This document shows positions 23,194 to 31,331 of a stretch of 64,000 bases of DNA, piece after piece (within the stretch, counting starts at the first letter, position 1; each line of letters starts with the position of its first letter). The position numbers and the translations under genes are program-made. Origin of the DNA: Pseudonocardia sp. DSM 110487 (lineage in GTDB: Bacteria > Actinomycetota > Actinomycetes > Mycobacteriales > Pseudonocardiaceae); assembly GCF_019468565.1 (NCBI RefSeq), contig NZ_CP080522.1, forward strand, positions 1 through 64,000, read 5' to 3'. Below the pieces are notes generated by a model, which made no database searches, was not told the DNA's origin, and saw only the letters and a list, made by a program, of their open reading frames with translations.

Positions 23194-23364
23194 CTATCCC
23201 CGGCGCGGAGCGCGGGCCGGACAACCACGGTGGGGACAGGTCCGGCCGCTGGAGCTCGCGTCCTTGTGCAGCTCCAGCCACCGGCTGGTCCCCGCCGCAT
23301 AGGCCGCGTGCGCAGCCCGCTCGCGCTGCTCCAGCACGATGAGCGCGCTTTCCAGGTTGGTCAT
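23194..23364 (-). CDS. Hypothetical protein, 56 aa
   Basis: Helical N-terminal half followed by a short Cys/His/Arg-rich tail (C-x4-C). Ribosome site GGACGGACC within the conserved block. Function unknown. Confidence 0.6.
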   Translation of the reverse strand: MTNLESALIVLEQRERAAHAAYAAGTSRWLELHKDASSSGRTCPHRGCPARAPRRG

Positions 23365-23492
23365 GGTCCGTCCAGCTGATCTGCGTCGTTCGGGCCGCTG
23401 GGTCGCCTCGAGCTGGCGCCGCAGGTGTGGGCGCGTTCGGGTGCCCAGGGCGGGCCGCTCCTTGCGCGATCGAGATCGCTGGGCGGTATCAG
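23361..23492 (-). CDS. Possible 43-aa protein, CTG start
   Basis: High GC3 from a CTG overlapping the stop of 23489-23737 (CTGA) to an ATGA overlap with 23364. No ATG, GTG or TTG is available. One of several CTGA junctions in the window. Confidence 0.35.
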   Translation of the reverse strand: MIPPSDLDRARSGPPWAPERAHTCGASSRRPSGPNDADQLDGP

Positions 23493-23737
23493 GCCGTGTT
23501 CGATTTCCGGGTGATGGGCTGTGCACGTCGGAGCCGGGACGCCAAGGCCTTGCCTGCCAGCTGACGGGTCGAGCGCTGAGCGACCACGTGCGCCCGCCCC
23601 GCGTCGATGCAGGCGTTCCACACCGCCGGGTTGAGCGGGGCACGGGCTGTGTAGCCGATCACCAGGTCGCCCAGCTGCACTGCATACACGCCGTCGGCCT
23701 GGGCGACGAACGTCAGATCATCGATCGGGGCGGGCAT
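23489..23737 (-). CDS. Hypothetical protein, 82 aa
   Basis: Alpha/beta protein with an N-terminal strand pair and a basic C-terminus. Strong AGGAGGACG ribosome site. Function unknown. Confidence 0.7.
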   Translation of the reverse strand: MPAPIDDLTFVAQADGVYAVQLGDLVIGYTARAPLNPAVWNACIDAGRAHVVAQRSTRQLAGKALASRLRRAQPITRKSNTA

Positions 23738-23846
23738 GGGCGTCCTCCTGATGGTGTGCTCCGACGTGGGCTGACAGCGCTTGGACAGGGCGGTTGAGCG
23801 GGTTGACGGACGTGCCGCTTGCGGCGCGCCGGCGAGATTCCGTGGG

Positions 23847-24716
23847 TCAGGAGGCGGCACGGGTCCGCCAGCGGGTCCGCCAGTCGGGTTCGCCGTGCTC
23901 GGGGAAGTGCCCCTGCCACTGCACGTGCGACAGGTCGGCCGCGTGCAGCGCGCGCTGGTACCACTCCAGCGCGAAGTGCGGGCACCATGAGCAGGCGCCG
24001 GGATGGGTGCACCGTTGAGTGCGTCGCTCCGGCTCGTGGCGGGCCGCCCGGGACCAGGCCTGGGAGTCGGCCGACGTCAGCAGGTGCCCGACACGGCGCA
24101 GCCCGCCGGACTTGACGCCGAACCCGTGCAGGGGCACGTCGGGCAACGCATCAACGATCGCCGACACGATCCGCTCGATCAGGTCGGTGTTCTCCTGACG
24201 GCACACGCTGCCGATCGCGACCATGTCGACCTGCTCCGGGTCGCGCAGGTCGACCCCGGCCGCGGTGTAGCGCTCGATGCAGCGCAGGTAGTCCTCTGGT
24301 GACTCGGGATCCCCCTGCAGCGACGGCTCGAACGGGCAGGAGTCGTCGGAGTACTCGGGCCACAGCGTCCGAAGCTGCAGGAAGTTGTCGACGGTGCGCG
24401 CCTGGTGCTCGGCCACGGTCAGCCCGGTCTTGGCCAGCATCTGCGGTTCGCACATCCAGTCCTGCAGGGCCGCCCATCCCATGACGCCGATCTCGCGGTC
24501 GTAGCGGGCCACCGCCGCGACGTACTCGCGGGGCGTGGTGCGCCACTCGCCGTACATGCCGATCTCGCTGAACCCGCCGGAGTCCAGGGCCCACGGCACG
24601 TTCGCGCGACGCAGCTTGACGAGGCGGGCCAGCCGCCGATGCGAGACGAACAAGGGCAGGTAGGCGGAGCGCCAGAGCCACGACGGTTCGGGGGATCCCA
24701 GGTAGAAGCGCTCCAT
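23847..24716 (-). CDS. DpdA/TGT-like base-exchange enzyme
   Basis: 289 residues. DSGGF at 45-49 and QDWMCEP at 85-91 sit in the order seen in tRNA-guanine transglycosylase-fold proteins of phages and islands (DpdA type), which swap guanine for a 7-deazaguanine base in DNA. Later IGSVCRQ and HGFGVKSGG segments fit the barrel's base-binding loops, and a C-terminal C-x5-C-x2-C cluster matches the family's zinc site. It is much shorter than a bacterial tRNA TGT and sits among plasmid genes, next to an ArdC gene, which favours DNA over tRNA as substrate. No deazaguanine-synthesis genes are visible, so a precursor would come from the host. Fold call firm, substrate inferred. Confidence 0.72.
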   Translation of the reverse strand: MERFYLGSPEPSWLWRSAYLPLFVSHRRLARLVKLRRANVPWALDSGGFSEIGMYGEWRTTPREYVAAVARYDREIGVMGWAALQDWMCEPQMLAKTGLTVAEHQARTVDNFLQLRTLWPEYSDDSCPFEPSLQGDPESPEDYLRCIERYTAAGVDLRDPEQVDMVAIGSVCRQENTDLIERIVSAIVDALPDVPLHGFGVKSGGLRRVGHLLTSADSQAWSRAARHEPERRTQRCTHPGACSWCPHFALEWYQRALHAADLSHVQWQGHFPEHGEPDWRTRWRTRAAS

Positions 24717-24724
24717 TGGATCCT

Positions 24725-24826
24725 TCAGAACCGCACGCCGCGGGTGACGATCCCGAGCTCGGCGGCCTCGTCGAGACCGTCGTGGATGGCGGCGCGGGCG
24801 ATGCTTGCGGCGGCGGCGGTTTCCAT
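24725..24826 (-). CDS. Small helical peptide, 33 aa
   Basis: Ala-rich helical peptide with GAGGAG ribosome site directly upstream of the DpdA-like gene and expressed from the same promoter (24865-24893). Function unknown. Confidence 0.6.
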   Translation of the reverse strand: METAAAASIARAAIHDGLDEAAELGIVTRGVRF

Positions 24827-24864
24827 GATCGCTCCTCAGGGTTGTCGCGTCCTCGCTGTCTCTA

Positions 24865-24893
24865 ACCGTAGCGCGTTATGCCGCTAGCGTCAA
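24865..24893 (-). promoter_or_regulatory. Octamer-family promoter for DpdA-like operon
   Basis: TTGACG (24888-24893), 17-bp spacer, TACGGT (24865-24870), TAGAGACAG on the minus strand. Confidence 0.8.
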
Positions 24894-24945
24894 CACAGGA
24901 AAACGTGAACCCGCGCTCGCTGCCAGCTGCTATCGCGTCCACGAC

Positions 24946-24974
24946 TTGCTTCTGCGCCATCAACCCGCTAGTCT
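24946..24974 (+). promoter_or_regulatory. Octamer-family promoter for ardC
   Basis: TTGCTT (24946-24951), 17-bp spacer ending CGC, TAGTCT (24969-24974), TACAGACAG. Back-to-back with the DpdA-like promoter. Confidence 0.7.
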
Positions 24975-25012
24975 TACAGACAGTAGATCGGACACGGGGG
25001 AGGGCTTACGAC

Positions 25013-25942
25013 ATGGCGGCCAAGCGGCGCGGCTCAACCAAGCGGAGCGACATCTACGCGACCATCACCGACCAGGTGATCACGCAGCTCGAGGCCGGGG
25101 TCGCACCGTGGCACCAGCCATGGGCCAACGGCCTCGGCATGCCGCGCTCCATGAGCACCGGCAAGCTGTACCGAGGCGGCAACGTGATGCTGCTGGCGAT
25201 CAGCGCGCGCGTGAACGACTACACCTCGCCGTGGTGGGGGACCTACCGGCAGATCGCCGAACGGGGCGGCCAGGTCCGCGGTGGTGAGAAGTCGACCCTC
25301 ATCACGTTCTGGAGGACCGACGTCGAGACGGACGAGAGGACCGGGCAGGAGCGGCGCCGGGTCATCCTGCGGACCTCGAGGGTGTTCAACGCCGAGCAGG
25401 CGGACGGCCTCGCGCTGCCCGAGCCGCCGATGCCGCGCGACAACGAGCGGATCGCCGCGTGCGACGAGGCCGTTGCCGGGTACCTCGCCCGGGGGCCTCG
25501 GCTGCGCATCGGCGGCGATCGCGCCTACTACAACTCGGTGCGCGACGAGCTCGCCCTGCCGCCGCGGAGCGCGTTCGACACCTCCGAGCACTACTACGGG
25601 GCCCTGTTTCACGAGCTGACCCACTCGACCGGTCACGCTTCCCGCCTTGCCCGCGAAGGCATCACCGAGGGCCACCACTTCGGCGACCCCGACTACTCCC
25701 GGGAAGAGCTGATCGCCGAGATGGGAGCGGCGATGCTGGCCGGGATCACGGGAGTCGCGGCCGTGACGCTCCCTGAGTCGGCCGCCTACCTGCAGTCGTG
25801 GATCAACGTGCTGAGGGGAGACACCCGGCTCGTGATGAAGGCGGCCGCAGCCGCGCAGAAGGCCGCGGATCTGATCCTCGACGCCGCCGCAGTCGTCGCA
25901 GAGCCCGATAGCGACGTGGAGCACGCCCGCTCTGCGGCGTGA
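25013..25942 (+). CDS. ardC: ArdC-like anti-restriction protein
   Basis: 309 residues. The N-terminal domain (about 12-130) resembles the ArdC ssDNA-binding domain, with WHQPW near residue 33 and a G-G-N-x-x-L-L stretch. The C-terminal domain has HELTH at 200-204 and EELIAEMGAAML about 30 residues later, the ligands of the polyvalent-protein zinc metallopeptidase. ArdC proteins protect incoming plasmid DNA from restriction. The pairing with a possible DNA-base-exchange enzyme suggests a shared anti-restriction role. GGGGGAGGG ribosome site fixes ATG 25013. Confidence 0.87.
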   Translation: MAAKRRGSTKRSDIYATITDQVITQLEAGVAPWHQPWANGLGMPRSMSTGKLYRGGNVMLLAISARVNDYTSPWWGTYRQIAERGGQVRGGEKSTLITFWRTDVETDERTGQERRRVILRTSRVFNAEQADGLALPEPPMPRDNERIAACDEAVAGYLARGPRLRIGGDRAYYNSVRDELALPPRSAFDTSEHYYGALFHELTHSTGHASRLAREGITEGHHFGDPDYSREELIAEMGAAMLAGITGVAAVTLPESAAYLQSWINVLRGDTRLVMKAAAAAQKAADLILDAAAVVAEPDSDVEHARSAA

Positions 25943-25949
25943 CGCGGCC

Positions 25950-25978
25950 GGTCACCCCCGGCCCTACCCGGGGGGACC
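25950..25978 (+). terminator. Terminator after ardC
   Basis: GGTCACCCCCGG pairs with CCGGGGGGACC around a short loop. Confidence 0.65.
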
Positions 25979-26068
25979 CGCCGTTGCGGACCGATCGAGC
26001 TCGTCCGTGGGGGGTGTCGGGCCCGACCGAGGCGCCGGCAACGTCGACAGAATCCACGTTTTCACGTC

Positions 26069-26097
26069 TTGACGTTACCTCTGCAATCCGCTAGAGT
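26069..26097 (+). promoter_or_regulatory. Octamer-family promoter for 26143
   Basis: TTGACG (26069-26074), 17-bp spacer ending CGC, TAGAGT (26092-26097), TGCAGACAG. Upstream ACGTTTTCACGTCTTG gives two further octamers on the complementary strand. Confidence 0.85.
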
Positions 26098-26142
26098 TGC
26101 AGACAGCAAGCAGGACGTTCACAACTCCACAGGGAGGCCACC

Positions 26143-26349
26143 ATGGCTGTTGTCGGCCCATTCGTCGATGAGGACTTCGACACGATCACCGCCCGCTGCC
26201 CGGAGTGTCAGAACGTCACCGAGCATGAGCGCACGGAGTCGCTCAACTTCGGGAACCAGATCGCCAGGTGCACCGCGTGCGACTGCGAGTGGAACGTCAC
26301 CCCGGTCGACGAGAAGGCGATCCTGGCCGAGGCCCAGCGCGGCTGGTAG
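26143..26349 (+). CDS. Zinc-ribbon protein, 68 aa
   Basis: C-P-E-C (about 19-22) and C-x2-C (about 43-46) around strands form a classic four-Cys zinc ribbon; acidic tail. It may bind nucleic acid or a polymerase. Followed by a strong terminator. Confidence 0.72.
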   Translation: MAVVGPFVDEDFDTITARCPECQNVTEHERTESLNFGNQIARCTACDCEWNVTPVDEKAILAEAQRGW

Positions 26350-26365
26350 CCGGCGCTCGGCGCCC

Positions 26366-26399
26366 GACGAGCGCCCCCCGGAATCGGGGGGCGCTCGTC
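26366..26399 (+). terminator. Strong terminator
   Basis: GACGAGCGCCCCCC pairs perfectly with GGGGGGCGCTCGTC. Confidence 0.8.
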
Positions 26400-26486
26400 A
26401 TTCGAGGCCCGGCTCTGACCTTCCTCGGCCCGCATGGAGACGGCCAACGAGACCTTCGAACCCCGAGCTGGACAGGAGGCGAGATC

Positions 26487-26867
26487 ATGACCATGACCAC
26501 GGCCGCCGAACACGCCGCCGTCGCCGCCACACGGGCCCGTCGCGCCGCCCGCCAGCTGGGCGGCCACGCCGAGCTCCTCGGTCGCTACGGCGTCACGGTC
26601 ACCCAGCACGTGCGCGCCATCCTCGACGCGGCGGTCGCTTGCGACTTCGCGTACCAGGCGGCCGATGCCATCCTGGAGGCCTCGGCAGACGTCAGGCGGG
26701 CGGGTGACCGGATCAACGGCACTCGCGCCTACGGCCCTCGCCGCGCGCGTGTGATCCAGACTCGCTCCGGCGGCCACCGGGACGGGGATCGGCTCGTCGC
26801 GATCGCGCTCAACTTGCAGGCCATCGTGGGCGACCGCCCCGATTCGGACCTGTTCCCGGTCCGCTGA
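26487..26867 (+). CDS. Hypothetical helical protein, 126 aa
   Basis: Ala/Arg-rich helical N-terminal two-thirds, then a basic loop and a hydrophobic helix. AGGAGGCG ribosome site. No family recognised. Confidence 0.7.
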   Translation: MTMTTAAEHAAVAATRARRAARQLGGHAELLGRYGVTVTQHVRAILDAAVACDFAYQAADAILEASADVRRAGDRINGTRAYGPRRARVIQTRSGGHRDGDRLVAIALNLQAIVGDRPDSDLFPVR

Positions 26868-26869
26868 CT

Positions 26870-26900
26870 GAACGCCCCCCGGCTCCTGCCCGGGGCGTTC
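26870..26900 (+). terminator. Terminator
   Basis: GAACGCCCC and GGGGCGTTC pair in a strong GC hairpin after 26487-26867. Confidence 0.65.
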
Positions 26901-27109
26901 GGCGTTTCAGGGGCCAGCACGACTCGAGCTCGCGAATCCAGGCGGAAGCCGCTGTCGACGCTGCGGAGCTACTGGTCGGCGAGCTGGGCGGCCGGCGCAC
27001 CCGGTCAGCAAACTGCGGCGGTGCCGTCCGGCCCGCTGCCCAGAGTCTTGACTGCGTCGTACTCACGATGTCCTAGCACGTACACAGGTCGTACCCACAT
27101 TAAAACGTG
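26901..27109. other. Possible gene fragment without a start
   Basis: On the plus strand one frame ending in TAG near 27077 has good GC3 and Ala/Glu-rich codons for about 50 positions, but no start codon or ribosome site. Likely a remnant. Confidence 0.3.
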
Positions 27110-27138
27110 TTGCTGTTGCCGCGTTAGTCCGCTACTCT
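27110..27138 (+). promoter_or_regulatory. Octamer-family promoter for 27185
   Basis: TTGCTG (27110-27115), 17-bp spacer ending CGC, TACTCT (27133-27138). Confidence 0.65.
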
Positions 27139-27184
27139 TACGGACAACGGAGCTTGCGTTTGGCGCGGTAGGGGGAACATCGAG

Positions 27185-27355
27185 ATGAGCAATCTCATCC
27201 ACTGCTGGCCCCCTGTGAACGGTCCGCGCAACCCACCTGGCCGGCGACGAGCGGACATGCTGCGCGATCGCGTCCATACCGTCGGGCAGGAGTGCTCGGG
27301 GGGTCCGGCCAGGAGAGGCCCGCGCGGGAGTGTGGACGATGAACGCCACGCCTGA
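27185..27355 (+). CDS. Hypothetical basic protein, 56 aa
   Basis: Arg/Gly/Pro-rich short protein with two Cys. GGGGGAAC ribosome site. Overlaps the start of 27339 in another frame. Function unknown. Confidence 0.6.
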   Translation: MSNLIHCWPPVNGPRNPPGRRRADMLRDRVHTVGQECSGGPARRGPRGSVDDERHA

Positions 27356-27899
27356 CGGGCTCCTGTGCCACTGCGACGTCGATCCGATCGGGCACGCGCC
27401 CGGCACCCTCGACTGCCCGACCGTGGTCAAGGCGGGCGCCTACCGGCGGTCGACGACCGGGTCCGTGGTGAGCGGCCACGGCATTGCTGCGACGCACCAG
27501 GCGAGGACCGCCACGGGCACCTGCCCCGACTGCGGCCGCCGCGGCGTGCGGGTCAAGCGAGTCGAGATCCGCGGCCACCTCCCCGGCCAGGAACGCCGGC
27601 GGGCGCAGGGTTACCAAGGCGGCCTCCTCGGACTCATCCCGGCGCTGATGCCGCACAGGACTCCCGGACGGCGCCGGCGGGACTGCGGGGGCGCAGGCAA
27701 GGTGCCCGCCGAGATCCACTACCGCATGAGCCCGTTAGTGACGGCCCACGTGCAGGAGTTCGGCCTTGGGTACGTGGAGGCGCCCGGGGCGCTGCTCGAG
27801 CTCCCCGGCGCCCCGGCTGCGCCTAAGTCGAACTCAACGCCCGACTGCGCCGAGCACTGGCAACGCGTCCGGCCTCGGCTGCAGGGAAGCCAGACCTGA
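27339..27899 (+). CDS. Zinc-finger protein, 186 aa
   Basis: C-H-C near residues 10-12 and C-P-D-C-G (about 65-69) followed by basic sequence suggest zinc and nucleic-acid binding; the C-terminal part is Pro/Ala-rich. Ribosome site GGGAGTG. Unknown target. Confidence 0.65.
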   Translation: MNATPDGLLCHCDVDPIGHAPGTLDCPTVVKAGAYRRSTTGSVVSGHGIAATHQARTATGTCPDCGRRGVRVKRVEIRGHLPGQERRRAQGYQGGLLGLIPALMPHRTPGRRRRDCGGAGKVPAEIHYRMSPLVTAHVQEFGLGYVEAPGALLELPGAPAAPKSNSTPDCAEHWQRVRPRLQGSQT

Positions 27900-27947
27900 G
27901 CCGACAGCAGGCCGCAACCGCTCGAGCACCCTAGGAACGGACCGTCG

Positions 27948-28447
27948 AGACCCATCCTTCCGACGACGATCCGCAGGTAGCCGTGCAGCGCCGCGAAGCG
28001 CTCGTCTCAGCCGCCCTGGCGGGCGATGGTCACGAAGTCGTGGCCAGCACGGCGGGCCTCGGTGGCGAGGCCGGCGCGCACCGAATGGCCGGTGAGCTTC
28101 AGGTCCAAGCCCGCCACGCTGCCCGGCGCGACCGATGACCTCGCCGACAGCCTCGCCCGAGAGGCCGCCGAGCACGCGGCCGGGCCGGTCGACGCGCCGG
28201 AACGCTGGGCCGGTAACGATCTCGCGGACGCCTCCTGCCACCGCTTCCACGTGCGCACCGGGCACGTGGCCTCGACCTGGCCGCGGAGCACGGCGGGCCG
28301 CCGCGGCTTGGTCTTGGAGAAGCAGACGTGCACGAGCAGACCGTTCTCGTCCTCCGTGATGTCGGAGACCGTAAGTGCCAGGGGGCAGAACTCAGTGGTC
28401 GGGGGAGGCGCGCCGAGGGGCATCGCGTTGTGCACGAGGGGGCGCAC
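27948..28447 (-). pseudogene. Tyrosine recombinase relic, stop before the nucleophile
   Basis: The frame from 28447 reads as the C-terminal half of a phage-type integrase. It includes a SDI...GLLVHV strand pair, a C-P-V-R-T-W segment and GHSVRAG with the HxxR catalytic pair, ending TIARQGG followed by TGA at 28007-28009. Directly after the TGA the same frame continues with ALHGYLR, which carries the expected nucleophile Tyr. Family members usually have Trp where this TGA stands, so one TGG-to-TGA change has removed the active site. The N-terminal half is also missing or scrambled (28448-28900). It implies the element once integrated. Confidence 0.75.
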
Positions 28448-28927
28448 CAGAAGTTCTGGGCTGACGCGGGATCTCCTAGGCCGGGCCGGGCATCGTGGTC
28501 ATGCCCGCACAACGCGGTGGCCGCTCGAGCAGGTGTTCGCCGCCTGGCATGCGTACACCTGCCTGGCGAAGTTCTGGCGTCGCCGTGCGCTCGACAAGTC
28601 GTACGACGACATGCTCACAACGCGTCCACCTGCCACGCGTGCGGTTCACCAGCGCCAGCTCAGCGAGGTATCGCGCACACCAGCTGGCTCGCCGTCCCCG
28701 ACGAACACGCAGGTCTGACGCCCCCGATACTCTTCCGTCAGGAAGGCCGTGCATAGATGTGCGCGAACGGAACGCGTTGGCGGGCCGGGAAGCGCACCCT
28801 GCGCCGGCCGACGTCGGAGCCACCGGCGCCGAACGAGGAACGGCACCCCTGTAGCGAGGGGTGCCGTCGAGCCTCGTGCCTTCCGTTTGGAATGCGGGAT
28901 ACACACCGAGTTAGAAGGGCACTAGAC
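28448..28927. other. Scrambled coding-like region
   Basis: Several short minus-strand frames (for example one ending TGA near 28646 and a 37-codon frame 28499-28612) show good GC3 but lack starts or ribosome sites. They may be debris from the integrase or a neighbour. Confidence 0.3.
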
Positions 28928-29119
28928 GTGGGCGATTGTAACGGGCACCTGACAACGGGGGATAGCGGAGGCCACTGGCCTGCCGCGATCGTGGCCGCTT
29001 GCGGCCTGATCGCCTCCCCGGAGGCGGTGCGCAGGCTGGCATGGATCATCATCCTGATGATCGTCCTGGTCCTGGTGGCCAAGTTCCCGTGGGATGCGGT
29101 GCTCCCGGTGCTGCCGTAG
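28928..29119 (+). CDS. Small membrane protein, 63 aa
   Basis: Two hydrophobic helices (about 19-30 and 38-55) with a short C-terminal tail. GTG start in a CTAGACGTG context; possibly leaderless. Function unknown. Confidence 0.55.
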   Translation: MGDCNGHLTTGDSGGHWPAAIVAACGLIASPEAVRRLAWIIILMIVLVLVAKFPWDAVLPVLP

Positions 29120-29175
29120 CCAGCGGTCCGGCCCGTCGTGCCGGTGTGGCGCGGCGGGGCGGTCAGCCCGGCGGT

Positions 29176-29487
29176 CTAGCTGGGCAAGCCGTACATGGCG
29201 GCGATCGCGACCTCGACCGCCTCCATCTCGTCGACCGTCGCGGTGCCCACCTGCTCACCGAGCCGGCGCCGCATCACAGCCTCGGAGGTCATGACGTTGG
29301 CCCACCCGTGAGGCTCGATCCGGACGATCAGCAGGCCGCCGGGGTCGCGGTCGATGATCTGGATCCCGCGGACCGCGGGCAGGTTCTCGTCGTCGTTCAG
29401 CGCATCCGCGCTGACGATCAGACGGAGCCGGGACTGGCCCCGACGTTCGATGACTGGTCGGTAGGTCCAGATCTCGCCGCGCCGCAC
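29176..29487 (-). CDS. MazF-like toxin
   Basis: 103 residues starting V/M-R-R-G-E-I-W-T-Y-R-P, the conserved opening of MazF/PemK mRNA interferases, followed by RLRLIVSADALN and a second strand block. It lies 13 nt after its probable antitoxin. The GTG start lacks a clear ribosome site, consistent with translational coupling. Target sequence unknown. Confidence 0.7.
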   Translation of the reverse strand: MRRGEIWTYRPVIERRGQSRLRLIVSADALNDDENLPAVRGIQIIDRDPGGLLIVRIEPHGWANVMTSEAVMRRRLGEQVGTATVDEMEAVEVAIAAMYGLPS

Positions 29488-29500
29488 GGCGACGATCGTG

Positions 29501-29716
29501 TCAGGCGCCCAGCGCGGCTTCCCGTTCGGCCTCGGCGTCCTCGAAGAATGAGGGGTTCTCCTGGGCCCACACGGCCAGCTTGGCCACGCCGTCGGCGATC
29601 GCGAGCTCGTGCAGCTGGCGCGCCGCAGCCTCGGCCATCGACCCGCCGCGCAGCCGGGCACAGGCCCGCAGGTACCGCGCGGTGGCGGGGTCGACCTGGA
29701 CCTCGACTCGCTCCAT
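29501..29716 (-). CDS. Antitoxin-like protein, 71 aa
   Basis: N-terminal RVEVQVDPATARYLRA fits the strand and first helix of ribbon-helix-helix-type antitoxins; an acidic C-terminal tail would mask the toxin. ATG 29716 or 29734. Encoded directly upstream of the MazF-like gene. Confidence 0.62.
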   Translation of the reverse strand: MERVEVQVDPATARYLRACARLRGGSMAEAAARQLHELAIADGVAKLAVWAQENPSFFEDAEAEREAALGA

Positions 29717-29835
29717 GTCATGAGCGTACGACATTCACGCCCCGCCGCGGGGGCTATGGGGCGGCGGCGCCGGGCGCCCCGCGCCGCACTCGGAAGTCGG
29801 GACCCGCTCCCGGCCGGTCCGGCGCCGCCGCGTCT

Positions 29836-30111
29836 CTACCCTGCTGGCCGGACGACGAGGCAGCGGATCCGGTCGCGGCCGAGCGCCAGCTGCGCGAGGT
29901 ACCGGTGCTTGCCGTCGCGGATGAAGAAGCGGCCCGGGACGTCGGGGTCAGGGCCGACGATCGGCGGGGCGACGTGCGCGCCTGCGCCGCCGTCAGCCAT
30001 GAGCGCCCGGTAGAACTCCGCCTGCTGCAGGTCACAGACCTGGGCCGGGCCTAACACGACGTCGTTGGCGGCGAGCCATTCGACGGCGAGCTCGTCCTCG
30101 GGGGCGATCAA
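29836..30111 (-). CDS. ParB/Srx-fold-like protein, 91 aa
   Basis: Segments VVLGP, a central D-x-P-G-R-F-F-I, and DGKHRYLAQLALGRDRI match the small ParB N-domain/sulfiredoxin fold, where D-G-x-H/R contacts nucleotide. It has no HTH. The TTG start at 30111 is chosen for its GGAGGG site. Role unknown. Confidence 0.55.
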   Translation of the reverse strand: MIAPEDELAVEWLAANDVVLGPAQVCDLQQAEFYRALMADGGAGAHVAPPIVGPDPDVPGRFFIRDGKHRYLAQLALGRDRIRCLVVRPAG

Positions 30112-30361
30112 CGTGCCCTCCGGCCCGACTGCCGGGGGCCGGCGCCGGTGTCACCCCGCTCGTCGAGCTCCGCGGCGGCGCCATCATCGGCCTGATCCTG
30201 GGCGCGGTGCTGGTCGCCGTGACGGCCTGGGGGTGCGGACGTGGCGGTGAGGCGCACCAGCTCTCGCCTGGCAGCCGGCAGACCAGAGTTAAAGGAGGGG
30301 CTCGCGGGTCGGCACCTGCGAGGTCACCAACACACCCTGTCCACTCAACGCGGTACAGATA

Positions 30362-30390
30362 TAGACATAGCTACGTCAAGCCGCTATGGT
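30362..30390 (+). promoter_or_regulatory. Leaderless-type promoter
   Basis: TAGACA (30362-30367), 17-bp spacer ending CGC, TATGGT (30385-30390), TACAGAC, then ATG at 30398. Confidence 0.75.
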
Positions 30391-30397
30391 TACAGAC

Positions 30398-30739
30398 ATG
30401 AGCGATGCGGTCGTGAAGGGCCTGAAGATCACGCCGGACGGCGAGGTGGACGATGTCGAACTTCCCGCCGCCAACACCACCAAGGGCCTGCACCGGGCCA
30501 TCGGCTGCCAGCGCGTAGACGTGGTGCGGCTGACCACACGGGTGGACATGTGGATCGACGAGGAAGGCCTCGACACAGCGCCGGCGAATCAGCCCGCTAC
30601 TGCGGTCGCTCAGGCCTTCGGCTGGGTCTGGCAGAGCTACCACGGCACGGTCGTGATCACCGAGTTCGACGACGAGGGCAAGACCACGTCACTGAGCGCC
30701 GGAGCCCGCGCGCGCGTGCTGGAAATCCTAGGCGGCTGA
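30398..30739 (+). CDS. DUF3846-like protein, 113 aa
   Basis: Order of features fits DUF3846: an I-x-P-D-G-E strand, a hydrophobic repeat with V-V-R-L, D-M-W-I-D-E-E-G, a N-Q-P-A-T-A helix and an aromatic strand about residue 80. The family is common in phages and plasmids, without established function. Leaderless start; otherwise monocistronic. Confidence 0.65.
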   Translation: MSDAVVKGLKITPDGEVDDVELPAANTTKGLHRAIGCQRVDVVRLTTRVDMWIDEEGLDTAPANQPATAVAQAFGWVWQSYHGTVVITEFDDEGKTTSLSAGARARVLEILGG

Positions 30740-31017
30740 TCGCCGCATTCCCTGCAGGCGGCCCCGGGGGTCGGTGAGGCGGCCCGGCCCCCGGGTGTCC
30801 CTTCAACCCTCCCGAACACGAGATCGCTGTCATAACACAGAGGTCGTGATGACACGGAGCAGTCACCGAGACGACAAGGTCCGATACGAGGACCCGTGGC
30901 TCCTGCCGGAGAACAGGGAACGTCGAACTAGAACTCGACGACGGCGGCATGTGCACCGTCGACGAAATTTCAGGTCGGCCACCTCGCCGGATGCGGCCAC
31001 GGTCCCACGAGGCCGTG
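30740..31017. other. Intergenic with possible broken gene
   Basis: ATG 30849 opens a frame with good GC3 for about 24 codons, after which coding character moves to the frame of 31018-31149. One base change would make a gene from 30849 to 31149. A 15-mer GCTGTCATAACACAG (30826-30840) also occurs at 48897-48911. Confidence 0.35.
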
Positions 31018-31149
31018 ATGACCCACGCTGCAGCGGGCCCTCTCGACATCGACTGCCCCGACGACGCAGACGACCACGGGCGCGCGAAGCCGGACGCGCG
31101 GACCCTCGCTGGGCGCGAGATCTCGCCGCCCACGAGTCACCGGAGATGA
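31018..31149 (+). CDS. Small acidic protein, 43 aa
   Basis: Asp/Ala-rich with a GAGG ribosome site; the same frame extends back to ATG 30949 with poorer codons. Stop overlaps the next start (ATGA). Confidence 0.45.
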   Translation: MTHAAAGPLDIDCPDDADDHGRAKPDARTLAGREISPPTSHRR

Positions 31150-31241
31150 ACGCGCCGCCGACGACGGCGACGCCCCGGCGACCAGGCCGCGTCGACGACC
31201 TCCGCAGCCGTGGAAGGACCCGGATCGCCGCAGGTAGATAG
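31146..31241 (+). CDS. Basic 31-aa peptide
   Basis: Arg/Pro/Thr-rich peptide coupled to 31018-31149 by ATGA. Function unknown. Confidence 0.4.
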   Translation: MNAPPTTATPRRPGRVDDLRSRGRTRIAAGR

Positions 31242-31264
31242 CTCGAATTAGCGGGTTCACGTAT

Positions 31265-31293
31265 TGACGCTTACACGTTAGCTCGCTAGGATT
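31265..31293 (+). promoter_or_regulatory. Octamer-family promoter for WGR-MoxR-vWA unit
   Basis: TTGACG (31265-31270), 17-bp spacer ending CGC, TAGGAT (31288-31293), then TGTGGACAG. The spacer holds a TTACACGTTA octamer-like element. Confidence 0.8.
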
Positions 31294-31331
31294 GTGGACA
31301 GTATCGAGACGACCAGGGGGGAGTTCTGATC

